Source: Dipteris shenzhenensis (taxonomy: Eukaryota; Polypodiophyta; Polypodiopsida; Gleicheniales). Taken from it: 64,000 nt of DNA. The stretch lies in NCBI GenBank assembly GCA_047967505.1, contig CM106539.1; one strand, written 5' to 3'. Positions within the stretch are counted from its first letter, which is position 1. Every line of letters starts with the position of its first letter. The notes under the pieces were generated by a model. The model did not search any database. It was given only the letters and a program-made list of their open reading frames with translations, and was not told where the DNA came from. The translations under genes were made by a program, and so were the position numbers. Shown piece by piece: positions 23,410 to 34,215 of this stretch.

Positions 23410-26230
23410 GGCATTGTAATGGGAGAATGGCACTACTGCCATCCTCCAATCTCCCCATTTTGCAAAGCTAAAAATTTCTAAATTTGCTCCACTTCCATTC
23501 TCCCATTGCAATGTCCCAATTCAAAACGTTGGCTTTGCAAAGGGGGAATGGCACCAGTGCCATTCTCCCATTGTGATTTCCCGAATCAAATCTTGGCTGT
23601 GCAAAGGGGAAATGGCACTAGTGCCAATCTCCCAGATTCAAAGTTTTGGCTTCACAGAGTCAAAATGGCACATGTGAGTTTGATGATCTCAGTGTCATTA
23701 TGTAGGTGCCAGCATGAGATTGGCATCACTACCATTCTCCGCTAGTGGTAATCTAGGCAAACTAAACCTGTAGATTGACATTCCACTAATTTTATTGGCT
23801 ACAGTAGGATAATGGCAAAAGTGCAAATGCACATGTGAGTTTGGGATTCCTTGTGCATGTTTTCAGGTCATGGTATGAGATTGGCACCACTGCCATTCTC
23901 CACAGAGATTGACACAAATCCATATGAACTCTACAAAGCGGAGACTATGATCATAGGAGAGTGGTGTCTGATTCCATTCCACATGTGAGTTTGATGATCT
24001 CACTGTCATTATGTAGTTTCTTGCATGAGATTGGTATCACTGCCATTCTCCGCTAGTGGTAATCTGGACAAACTAAACCTATATATTGACATTCCACTAA
24101 TTCCAATGGGAGAATGGCACCAGTGCCATTCTACCTTTGTGAAGCCAAATTTTTGAATCAGGACATTCCATTGGGAGAATGGCATCACTGCCATTCTCCG
24201 CTAGTGGTGATCTAGACAAACTGAACCTATATTCCACTAATTTTATTGGCTGCAGTAGGATAGTGGCAAAAGTGCCAATGCACATGTGAGTTTAGATTGG
24301 CATCACTGCCATTCTCTGCTAGTGGTAATCTAGACAAACTGAACCTATAGATTGACATAACACTAATTTTATTGGCTGCAGTAGGATAATGGCAAAAGTG
24401 CCAATACACATGTGAGTTTAGAATTCCTTGTGCATGTTTTCAGTTCATGGTATGAGATTGGCACCACTGCCATTCTCCACAGAGATGAGACAGAGATTGA
24501 CAAAATTCCATATGATCTCTACACAGCGGAGACAGTGATCACTACATAGAAGAATGCACATGTGAGTTTATGATTCTCAATGCCATTTCTTAGGGCAAGC
24601 ATGAGATTGGCATCACTGCCATTCTCCGCTAGTGGTAATCTAGACAAACTGAACCTATAGATTGACATTCCACTAATTTTATTGGCTGCAGTTGGACAAT
24701 GGCAAAAGTGCCAATCCAAATGTGAGTTTAGGATTCCATATGATCTCTACATAGTGGAGACAGTGATCACTGCATAGAAGAATGCATAGTAGGATAATGG
24801 CAAAAGTGCATGTTTTTAGGTCATGGTATGAGATTGGCACCACTGCCATTCTCCACTGGTGGCATTCTCCACAGATATTGACACAAATCCATATGATCTC
24901 TAGACATGTGAGTTTAGGCTTCTCAATGCCATTTCTTAGGGCCCAATAAGAGATTGGCACCACTGCCATTCTCCACTTGTACAAATGTTTACCCTACTAT
25001 TCTAGGAGGGGTATTCCAGTGATCATAAGAGAGTAGTGTCCTATTCCATTCCACATGTGAGTTTGATGATCTCAGTGTCATTATGTAGGTGCTAGCATGA
25101 GATTGGCATCACTGCCATTCTTCGCTAGTGGTAATCTAGGCAAACTAAACCTGTAGATTGACATTCCACTAATTTTATTGGCTACAATAGGATAATGGCA
25201 AAGGTGCAAATGCACATGTGAGTTTAGGATTCCTTGTGCATGTTTTCAAGTCATGGTATGAGATTGGCACCACTGCCATTCTCCACAGAGATTGACACAA
25301 ATCCATATGAACTCTACAAAGCGGAGACTATGATCATAGGAGAGTGTTGTCCGATTCCATTCCACATGTGAGTTTGATGATCTCAGTGTCATTATGTAGT
25401 TGCCAGCATGAGATTGGCATCACTTCCATTCTCCACTAGTGGTAATCTAGACAAACTAAACCTATAGATTGACATTCCACTAATTCCAATGGAAGAATGG
25501 CACCGGTGCCATTCTACCTTTGTGAGGCCAAAATTTTGAATCAGGACATTCCATTGGGAGAATGGCACTAGTGCCATTCTCCATTTTCCAATGGGAGAAT
25601 GGCACTAGTGCCATTCTCCACTTTCCTATTACAAAGCCAAAAATTTTAAATTTTGAATTTGCACCACTACCATTCTCCCGTTGCAATGTCCCGACTCAAA
25701 ACTTTGGCTATGCCATTCTCCCCATGCAGTGTCATGATTCAAAATTTCTACTTCACAAAGATAGTATGGCACTAGTGCCATTCTCCCATTGCAATGTCAC
25801 GATTCAGAATCTTGGCTTTGCAAAGGGAAAATGGCACCAGTGCTAGTATCCGAATGCAATGTCTTGATTCAAAGTTTGCCTTCATAAAGGGAGAATGGCA
25901 CTAGTGCCATTCTCCCATTGTAATGTCCTAATATAAAATTTTGGCTTTGCAAAGGGAGCATGGCACCATTGGCATTCTCCCAAGGCAAAGTCCCAAGTCA
26001 AAATTTTGTCTTCCAAAGGAAGAATGGCACTAGTCTGTTCTCCTCTTATGAAGAAAAATATTTTTCTCAAGTCAATGCATGGGGAGAATGGCACTGGTGC
26101 CATTCCCCTTTTCAAAGATGGTGAAAATAATTCATGCTTTAGAAAAAGTTTTATGAAATTGCTAAAATTTTTAGGGAAATAATTCATGCTTTCATGAAAA
26201 TTTTGTATAGACTCATTCATGCATTCTAGA
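23410..26230. repeat. Palindrome-rich repeat units mixed with the modular array
   Basis: Two intermixed repeats. At 23410-23670, 24100-24190 and 25480-26120 a unit of about 75 bp recurs, carrying the half-site GAGAATGGCACT followed by its reverse complement (a 24-bp perfect palindrome in the best copies, e.g. about 25558 and 25595), between 'ctttgcaaaggg' and 'ccattgcaatgtcc'. Between them (about 23670-25480) blocks of the A-B-C array return. At 25680-26110 units differ by only a few bases around the palindrome. No gene is supported. Confidence 0.8.
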
Positions 26231-26342
26231 GATTTGCACCAATGCCATTCTTCCCCTCTAGATTGACATGTTTGATGGTCTTATGAAATTCTTTGGTTGT
26301 AATTTGTTCATACTTAATTCTCCGTAATCGTAATGATAGAGG

Positions 26343-27315
26343 ATGGCTATCAGAAGCAGGGACAAGGTCATGATGATGGTGGGGAATGAAGTGGTTGGAA
26401 TTGGTGGAGTGTGTGCAATAGATCCAGAGGCCTACTGTAGTGGTGTGAAGATTGGGACAGAAAATGTATCAGTGATAGTGGAGAAGTCTATCAATAGTGA
26501 AATGCTCTTGCCATTTCCCACTATGGATGCAGTGCTTGTTGGTGAGGCAATTCGGAGCATTGTCAAGTGGCCTAAGGGCTCTCTAAAACATGTTGGTGAT
26601 TCTTTAGATGATGCAGTAACTGCAGAAGCTGCACCAAGTGAGCCTGAGTGACCTTATGTTGAGGCAATGCCAGTTTCTTCATTGGAAACTGACAATTTCA
26701 TTCGTGAATCTTGGAAAGAGAAAAAAGTTGTCTTATGGGATGAGAGCAAAACAAAGACCGTGGGGGAAGGTGTGATCTTATATGTTTTCCCGGGAGACTC
26801 TATAAACTTTGACCTATTGGGTAACGATTGCATTGGTGTGGGTATTGAAAAGAAAGAACAAATTAGAGGAAGTGACTTAGGGTCTTCTATGCAAGATGTC
26901 GGCTCTCTCAGCCTAGTAAAGTAGCCCATCAAGCAGATTACCTTACTTGAAGGAAGCTCATTGCAACAATATGTGCCCATGGACCACATTGCTGGTATAG
27001 ATGAGTTGGTCAATGATCAAATGTTGAAAAGGGATGATCCAACATCAAAGAAAATAAGGTACACTTTCATTAACAGGGTGCCTAAACAAAGAGAGCCTCC
27101 AACACCAATGTACAAAATGTCACTAGATTTGGTGCAACAGGTTTCTTCCATCGATTGTTCTGGGAGTAGGTGTTGCCAACATGCAGAGCGAGATCTCTTA
27201 ATGAATCTAAGGAAGAACTTTTGGGGCAGCTCCTTGGAGTCTCGTACAAACTTTATATACGATGTGTTGTCAACGGCTTGGCATCATGACTACAAAGGGA
27301 GGATATGCTACATTG
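26343..27315 (+). pseudogene. Broken transposon gene, DUF8039-like plus cysteine-containing domain
   Basis: One reading frame runs through the segment, broken only by TGA at 26649 (where Arg fits) and TAG at 26922 (where Gln fits). The first part (VVGIGGVCAIDPEAY, then VGEAIRSIVKWPK) resembles the DUF8039 domain carried by plant DNA transposons; this rests on memory of the pattern. The last part has a Cys cluster (CSGSRCCQHAERD) followed by FWGSSLESRTNF, a layout I associate with N-terminal regions of large DDE-type element proteins. It ends abruptly at 27315, where a reverse-strand Copia fragment begins. No start codon or promoter is evident. Confidence 0.6.
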
Positions 27316-28127
27316 TTAAAGTATCCCATGCCTCCTTCGGCGTGCTTGCATCCTGAATATGCACAATCATAGAATCTGAAATACTGATAGATAGCCAGTA
27401 CATAGCTTTTCTGGCTCTCTCATGCCAGCCTTTAAATGCCTACAACTCCTATTGATTGGGAACATTAGGAATAACTGGTTCTTGTTTAGCTCCAGTAATG
27501 AACTCCCAATAGCCTTTTACCTTAAGGAAATTCGTCATTCTAAACTGCCATGCTTGGAAGTTGTTCTTGTCAAGATTTTCAGTGACTATCTGTGAAAGAG
27601 CATCAGGCGCCATTATAGAACACTGCAAAAAACACAACTTTTGCCTCACAAGGGCAAATCTGCAAAACTGACAAAAGTGGTGTTTGACCACACAGTCACT
27701 TCCTAGTGATGATTTTGCATCAACAGGCAATAAGAATGATTCTATCACTCCCAATATCTATGTGCACAGGCATACGATGCAATTTCTGTGGCAACTTTTC
27801 ATGGACCTATAGAACAATGGTCGCACAGCAAAAAATAAGACCTTTTCTGAGTGCCTGCGGAAAACTTCCGTCACCAAAACGAGCCCTGAAATGGCCTCGA
27901 ATCAAAAAAATAATGTCACTAAGGGCTTTGCCCAAACCCACAGCATATACTGCCCTCTCACCACACCGTGAAGGGCGTCCCAATCTGAGATAGTGCACTC
28001 TTGCACTTTCCAACTGTGCTACCTGTAGAGATTTTCTCCCAAACTCGAAAAAGGAAAGCAACACTGATCCTCTTACCAAGACACCACGAACTTGGTTTGC
28101 TTTCTTGAGCTCCTTACCACGAACCAA
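27316..28127 (-). pseudogene. Copia gag 5' fragment (reverse strand)
   Basis: Reading leftward from the primer binding site there is a leader of about 0.5 kb, then ATG at 27613 (MAPDALSQIVTENLDKNNFQ), the Gag N-terminus with NFQAWQFRM and LKVKGYWEFI. Two in-frame TAG codons (27449-27451 and 27440-27442) stand where Gln would fit. The frame continues through WHERARKAMYWL and STPKEAWDTL, typical Copia Gag, and stops at the junction with the plus-strand relic at 27315. All pol functions are missing. Family assignment is firm; the copy is dead. Confidence 0.85.
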
Positions 28128-28139
28128 GCTCTGATACCA
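28128..28139 (-). other. Primer binding site of the reverse Copia fragment
   Basis: GCTCTGATACCA on the plus strand is the reverse complement of TGGTATCAGAGC, directly next to the LTR edge. Confidence 0.9.
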
Positions 28140-28430
28140 TGTGAAGAGAGTGGGAGAGAAGTAAGGAGTCTCACTTGCAGCTTTCTCACATACACAATGG
28201 GGGAATATACACAAAGGTGGAGACTAAAAAAAGTTTTCCTCTTCTTAGTTGTGAAAACCAAAAGAACTCTCTAAGTACAAAAGGAATAGGTGAACCCTAT
28301 ATGTGGGTCTCAAACCAAACTTAGCTAACTAAGGTGGCATACTAACTGAGCCACTAACTAGAGTATATAAAGATAGCTCTCATCTAGCTATTATTCATGG
28401 GTGGTGTACCAACTGCATCTATAGCTAACA
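28140..28430 (-). repeat. 5' LTR of the reverse Copia fragment (outer end approximate)
   Basis: The inner edge is fixed by the primer binding site, with the plus strand starting TGTGAAGAGAG. The outer edge is uncertain because no second LTR exists; a plausible end is near 28430 (...tatagctaaca). No target duplication can be shown. Confidence 0.65.
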
Positions 28431-29059
28431 AGTCAGTGACATAAATGGACAACGGTCACCTTGTCATATCACGAGTGGAACTCGATATCTCAACACATAA
28501 AACCACCTTTGCAACTGAGTGTGTGTATGTGGTTAGGGTGATGATATTCAGATTAACCAATGAGTCCTACCACCTTCCAACGGATGATGATCACAGTATT
28601 CAAGGTATATGTAGTGTTATAAATATGCACAGACGCTATGGGAAACAACAGACAACGATACACGTAACATCCACAAGGACGGAATACAGATATGCAAGAG
28701 AATGACAAAATGCTGAAGAACAATGTATTGTGGAGCAATAGCTTGCACAACATCTATGTACAAAATGACATCAGAATGCTAGTAATAGCATGCGTACAAA
28801 ACCGTCTAACGATTAGAGAAGAAATCGTTGAAGACCACAACTGCTTGGAGATTCGAACCGTCAACCCTTGTGGCTAAGCTACCCTTGCACACCCCTCTAG
28901 GTCACTGCTGCTGCTAACCCGCATGGTTATGCAATAACACATGGCACTCATAGTGGATTGTGCAAACCAGACATGCACATCCCCATACTGAAGTCAGATG
29001 CCTTACATGGTGCATAAGCAAATGACACTACTTAAGGCAACGATTGAACAGGTGGAACA
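28431..29059. other. No recognisable gene
   Basis: A pol III B-box-like gattcgaacc lies on the minus strand near 28850, with 'tagcttagcca' upstream of it, suggesting a degenerate tRNA-derived sequence, but no cloverleaf forms. Nothing else is recognisable. Confidence 0.4.
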
Positions 29060-29395
29060 AACAGATGAGCTAACAATAGAACCAGCTAGGTTGCTTATTC
29101 AACTATAGGTTTTGTGCATGCACATCAAAGTACTCATAGATCTAGGAGTGACCACAACTTCATCTCCCATGAGGTATGCGAAAAGCTACAGATACCCCTA
29201 ACCCTAATCGTTGCTTCAATAAGAGCCATCAATGGACAACTAATACATGCCTTGGTTTTTGTGAATTTAAGTCTAACGGTTGTTCGCCAGGTAGTGGAAA
29301 TATGCTTTTATGTTCTCCCCATAGAAGCAACTGATCACGAACTGATTATATTGGTAAGAACCTGGTGCTACACCGTGAATTGTCAAATTGACTAG
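29060..29395 (+). pseudogene. Gypsy-type aspartic protease remnant
   Basis: Reading through a one-base frame change near 29150, the segment shows KVLIDLGV, then HNFISHEVCEKLQIP, AINGQLIH and FYVLPIEATDHELIIL. This matches the retropepsin layout of Ty3/Gypsy pol (DSGATHNFIS, then ANG, then LP...D.ILG) with the catalytic Ser changed to Leu. Upstream about 60 bp still read IEQVEQTDELTIEPA. The frame ends at TVNCQID. It is a short, inactive remnant; no LTR was found. Confidence 0.65.
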
Positions 29396-30527
29396 TGTGC
29401 TCGGATTACTTCACTCAAAAATGGTGGTAGAGCGGTGGTAGTCCCGTTGTGTGGACCAAGTCCCACTGCTTTAGTTCCACCCTCGTCGGTCCACGACAAT
29501 GAAGCTACACAAGAGGGCGGCAAACTAGAAGCCCCATCTGCCTCCAACCACCTATTAAGCAACCCCAAAGGGAGAAGAAAGCTAGCCACAGTGGTAAATC
29601 GGTGCCATTGCCCATTTCACCACCATTACCGTCCTCCACTCAGAAAACTCATGAACAGAGGAAGTCCAAGTAGCACAGAAGACCCCAATCACTCCAGAAA
29701 CGTCTCTTTTGAAACCATTCATTCCAAGAAGAAGAACACGCCGCTAGCTCACACTTCGAGCTCCAATCTCCAATCCACCTCCTCCATCACAACATCCCCC
29801 AAGCTGCTATGTCCCCACCGAATATTTGGGAGACTGAGGCAAGAAGGTTGCCTAGGTGCCAAAGATGATTGTACAAGCCGCAAAGGTACCAAAGGCTACA
29901 ACACAAGAACATTTGTCGACTTGAGATGCAAAACCACAAGAACCTACTGATGAACCAAATGCAACAGACCAACCCCAAAGTCTCGATCACACTCTATTAC
30001 CATGAATAGTCCAACTCAACATCAATATTGCTAAAGGCCACCAGGGAGCAGCACAAGAACTGACCCCTCCACTGAGGGGCGTTACACAAGAGCCTCCCTC
30101 CAAATCCGAAATCAAACACTCGAGGGCAATTGCGATCATCTCCGAGGGTACCATCCTACTCATGAATGAACCATGCTAGAAGACAACTAGTCCCAACGCC
30201 AATGTGCCTCTAGTGTCCATGGTAAAACACAAGCTAGACACTCACTCTACATGGATTTTAACATGCTATGCAGCAGCACGACGTCTGTCCACACCGCATT
30301 CCTCATAATCATCAAGTCCAAGTCTAGGTGAGTTAGTACGATAGGCATCTCATGCGATGCACCCACAGCCCACAAGTCACTACCGAACACGCACACAAAC
30401 ACACATCCATGATCAGCACTAGGTGATTAGGGTCAGTACATCCATTTCTACATTTTTCCATTTTGCACGCTGGCCTCACAATCAGTCCCACATTGCACAA
30501 ACGCACTCCACCTGTCCCCTCTCCCAC
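29396..30527. other. Unclassified, probably decayed retroelement sequence
   Basis: The 171-codon plus-strand frame at 29435-29950 is low complexity and resembles no family known to me. It follows the Gypsy protease remnant and could be decayed internal sequence of the same element. Confidence 0.35.
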
Positions 30528-30535
30528 TCACCTCC

Positions 30536-30779
30536 CTCGGGGGGTCACTATGTTTAACTCTCTATATCACGTGCATTCAAGGCTTGTTTGTAAAATCCCT
30601 TATCCATAGATTTTTCATTAATAAAATGTACCCTTTTTCTATACAAATCTGTAATTTTTTTCTTAATTCATTTTAAATATTCCCTTATGTAAGTTAAATT
30701 CTATAAATTTTAGAAATTAAAAATATCCTTTTGTTGAACTCACGTGATAGGGTTACATAAGATGAGTGGCCCCCTCGAG
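30536..30779 (+). mobile_element. MITE copy A (8-bp TSD)
   Basis: 244 bp with terminal inverted repeats CTCGGGGGGTCACT / AGTGGCCCCCTCGAG and an 8-bp target duplication TCACCTCC (30528-30535 and 30780-30787). The interior is AT-rich and non-coding. Copies B (40386) and C (45799) are clearly the same family. An 8-bp duplication suggests mobilisation by a hAT-type transposase; none is seen in the window. Confidence 0.93.
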
Positions 30780-30869
30780 TCACCTCCCCACTCCTTCCAG
30801 TTCCCCTCTTTTCCTTCTCTACACAATCAATATCCCATCGGTAGTTGCTATAGAATTATCCTGTTGACT

Positions 30870-31150
30870 GTTGCCAACCCGTATCATGCCCACCATCGCC
30901 ATCCCATATCATGCCAACCATCTCCATCCCGTATCCCACCGATCATCATCAAAATATCCCACCAACTGTCTCCATCAAGGATCATGCCGATCGTGGCCCT
31001 TTTCATATCATGTCGGTCGTCGCCAAAATCATACACCGCCACCAATCGTCGCCATCAACTTACCCCATCGACCATCGCCATCGACTCACCTCATCGATTG
31101 TTGCCATCGACTCACCCCATCAACCATCACCATCAAAAGACCCCACCAGC
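30870..31150. repeat. Degenerate minisatellite (ccatcgactcaccccatc)
   Basis: Imperfect repeats of roughly 27-33 bp built on 'atcgccatcgactcacc' and 'catcatgccaaccatc'. Open frames of Pro/His/Ser in all three phases are products of the repeat. Confidence 0.7.
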
Positions 31151-31167
31151 TGGGGGGATGCAAAATC

Positions 31168-31175
31168 TATATAAA
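31168..31175 (+). promoter_or_regulatory. TATA box candidate
   Basis: TATATAAA lies about 190 bp upstream of the ATG of the next pseudogene at 31356. Position and sequence fit a plant core promoter; there is no other support. Confidence 0.45.
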
Positions 31176-31355
31176 CAGGCCTTATCCCGTCGGGTCATCA
31201 CCATAGCATTTTGCCCCCAAACTCTTGCCAAATTTCCTCAGAATTTTCACAGCCTCCTGCCCTCTTCCACTCCCATCTAGAATATCCTATTTATGTACTC
31301 CCACTCTTCCTCTTCCACTGACTCCCTCATCACTCAACTGCCATCTCTCTTCCCT

Positions 31356-32510
31356 ATGGATCCCAAAAATGAATTCTTTGAATTCAAAATTGAGTTGGTA
31401 CTTCACCCCCGCCCTATTTCACAAGCCACTAGCCTCTCAAATTCTCAAAGCATGCCTTCTAACAATCTATATGCCTTCCAAATTCCCCATCAAAGATTTG
31501 TAAGGGGAGGAGGAAGTATCCAATAGACACGCACTCAGGAGGGTACAACAGTAGGTGGTACACCCCCCTCAAGATCAAGAAAGTCCACCTCAGCTCCTGT
31601 AGAAGGCAAATACAAGGTCGTGTGCTCCCAATCACACTCACCACTTGGAGAAGCTTGGCTCCAAGAATTAGACACATGCGTCGTTCACTCGTGCTTTGCC
31701 TACAAGGGTCATGATTACACCCTCCAGTACCATACAGTGGTAGCCTATCTAGCACTTAAGGAGCTAGAGGTGCCAGATGCAGTTAGAGCTGCTGGCCTAA
31801 GTAGAGTGGTAGACCGCCTCCCATGCCACCTGAACATGAAACTTTTGGCAGAATTCCTCCAGGCATACAACATCAACACCAACATTGGCATCCTACGAGA
31901 TGCAACAGGAAATCCCCACCACTACCACCTTAACCAAGACGTGGTACATGCCACCTTCGGTTTGCCAGTCATCGAGGAAAAGTACTCCACAAAGAAGAAG
32001 TTGGAGGCCCTTAGCATGGTCTGCCACTATGACTGACCGAAGAGAAAAGGTCGAATCCACTTCACTGCCATTCACAAGCCTGAGGTGGAAAGACCAGTAA
32101 GAGCCTTGCAATGGCTAATGCAAGTAAAGCACATGAACCACCATCAATCTGTCGTACCCAATATCTTGCTGCACTTGGGCAGACTATTTCTACAACTAGA
32201 TGACGGACAACCTCAAGATGCATGGGGAAGTAATCGGCAACCCAATGCTCTACATGTCAATTCTATACTACTTGCTACAGAAGCATCCACCTATCTGCTA
32301 TGGGTTGGCCGAAAAAGCCACCACAGGGCCAGCTCAGATAGAGCCATAAGAGACAGAGGTCAAGCCCAAGCAAGCAAGGACAACACCCAATGCCACTCTA
32401 GCTAGCTACCTTGTGCAACTGGGCCCAAGCCCATTGCTTGCGCAATACGAGGACCGCCAGATACAAGAATTCATGACCCAACAACTAGTAGGACCTTAGA
32501 AAAAGGGCAA
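31356..32510 (+). pseudogene. Unrecognised element ORF, decayed
   Basis: From ATG 31356 (MDPKNEFFEFKIELVL) one frame runs to about 32190, broken only by TAG at 31524 (Gln fits) and TGA at 32034 (Arg fits). After a frame change near 32195 a coherent frame continues (MTDNLKMHGEVIGNPM, then LASYLVQLGPSPLLAQYEDR). Middle motifs are TCVVHSCFAYKGHDYT and VVHATFGLPVIEEKY. The arrangement of an aromatic-rich core followed by a Pro/Lys tail recalls plant 'transposon protein' or mobile-domain ORFs, but I do not recognise the family. No zinc or DDE motif is visible. Confidence 0.5.
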
Positions 32511-32649
32511 ACGGGTTTAGCAAGAACCCATACTAATCGAGGACTCCCAGGTGATGAAGTGGTCACCATTGGTCTCCATCCAGGAGCCAAAGCTATGTCG
32601 GCTACTCCCGCTATGCCCTATGTCTCGATCTCCACAACATGTCTCGTAC

Positions 32650-32985
32650 ACAGAAGTGCGTTGCTTTGTCTACCACAGAGGCTGAGTATGTTTGCAGCCA
32701 CAGAGGGTTGCAAGGAGGCTATATGGCTTGATCGGCTAGTGGGAGATTTGGGGATTCATACAGGTGTGCCAACATTGCATAGTGATTCCATGAGTGCTAT
32801 TCAACTAGCACGGAATCCGGTCTTTCATGCAAAGACCAAACACATTGAGGTCAGGTACCATTTCATCAGGGAGGTACTTGAGGACAAGCGCATAGAGTTT
32901 GTCAAGGTTCATACAGATGATAACCCTGCAGATATGCTGACGAAGAGTCTACCTAGTCACAGCGGTTTGAGTATTGTCATGTATT
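32650..32985 (+). pseudogene. Copia RNase H C-terminal fragment
   Basis: Shows VALSTTEAEY, a one-base frameshift near 32695, then AATEGCKEAIWLDRL, HSDSMSAIQLARNP, KTKHIEVRYHFIRE and DNPADMLTKSLP. This is the end of a plus-strand Copia pol. It runs into its own 3' end (polypurine tract AAGTGGGAGGT, 33043-33053) and one LTR. The upstream two-thirds of the element is absent. Confidence 0.85.
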
Positions 32986-33053
32986 GATGGGCATTGGATA
33001 GTATGCTGACTGTTGTTCTCCCTTAAAGGCACATTGTCCTTTAAGTGGGAGGT

Positions 33054-33226
33054 TGTGGTGGTTAAAGGTCACTGTGCCTTTACCCCGGTTATGTACAATA
33101 CTCAAACACATATATAAATGAATGAAAAAGAAGATTAGGGTGTTCTGCACCCACCAAAACTTGTATGGCTCTCTGTTTCTCTCTCTCTCCCTCTTCCGTT
33201 CTTGCTTCCATTGAGAGCACTCTCAG
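33054..33226 (+). repeat. 3' LTR of the truncated plus-strand Copia (end approximate)
   Basis: Starts TGTGGTGG directly after the polypurine tract and probably ends near 33226 (...gagcactctca), where reverse-strand Copia coding sequence begins. The right end is inferred from that junction. Confidence 0.6.
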
Positions 33227-33855
33227 ACTTCACATACCTCAGTATGTGTCTAGTTGTATCCAAATGCGGTTTCCTTGGAGCCTCCATAAACTAACTTACC
33301 AACCCAAGAGCATAGCTCAAATCTGGCCTGGTAATAGTCATATAAATCAAACTTCCTAATATGCATCTGTACATAGTAGGCTCTTCCAAGAGCTCACCTG
33401 CATCTGCGCTCAACTTCACATTCTGCTCCAAAGGAACTGAAATAGGCTTACAGCCTATCATCCCATATTTGGACAACATGTCCAATCCATACTGCCTCTT
33501 CAAGAGCCATATCCCACTTGTGGATCTAATCACCTCAATGCCCAAGAAGTAGCGCAGCTCTCCCAAATCCTTGATCTCAAACCCCCGGTTGCCACCCCCT
33601 CCAATCTCTCTTCTGATGATCAAATCATCAACGTAAATGACAAGCAGCATAATGCCTTTCTCTATTTTTCTCACATAAAGTGAGAAATTTGCCTTGGAAA
33701 TTTGAAAGCCAATCGTGACAAGATATTGTCCTATCTTGTTAGACCATGCTCTAGGTGCTTGCTTCAAGCCATACAAGGCTTTCTTCAACCTGCAAACAAA
33801 CTCAGGATGAACAGCATGCACATAACTTGGTGGCTGCTCCATATAGACCTCTTCT
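33227..33855 (-). pseudogene. Copia RT to RNase H start, distal part of a split relic
   Basis: Continuation of the reverse-strand Copia at 36491-38092 beyond the nested element. It begins EVYMEQPPSYV, then LYGLKQAPRAW, YVDDLII, DLGELRYFLGIEV and TRPDLSYALGLVS. An in-frame TAG follows (near 33292), then homology continues as FMEAPRKPHLD and ILRYVK until about 33227, where another element's LTR cuts it off. The target copy CTTCT is at 33851-33855. Confidence 0.85.
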
Positions 33856-34203
33856 TGTTGAGAGTTGTGGTGCCATGAGCACATGTAGAGCAAAGGTATG
33901 AGTAAAGGGCAAGCTGCCACATGGCATGGAGGAGATATCCCACATGTGAGCAAGCATATGGATGTAAGTACCCTCACCTATAAAAGGGAGGTTCATTTGA
34001 AGTAATATCAATCAAACACTTTGCACTATCTCAAGATTCTCTTTATGAGTCCAAGCTAATCTATCTTGGAACCTAATTGACTTGAGGTACATGTCATCAG
34101 CACTCTCTTCATCATGTTTGCACTTAGGTTGCATCCTCCTTAGATTAGTGTTTTATTAGGATGTTGTCTCATGAGTAGGAGAGCTCGATCCCCCAATTTG
34201 ACA
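33856..34203 (+). repeat. 5' LTR of the non-autonomous element
   Basis: 348 bp, TGTTGAGAG...TTTGACA, with a good TATA box TATAAAAG at 33979-33986. Both this LTR and the Copia LTR at 3374 begin TGTTGAGAGTT, but the remainder is different. Confidence 0.95.
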
Positions 34204-34215
34204 TGGTATCAGAGC
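34204..34215 (+). other. Primer binding site of the non-autonomous element
   Basis: TGGTATCAGAGC immediately after the LTR, the same initiator-Met tRNA primer as the other Copia copies here. Confidence 0.95.

Noticed and set aside
28846-28890. tRNA gene on the minus strand
   Set aside because: B-box-like sequence only; A-to-B spacing is too short and no cloverleaf forms.
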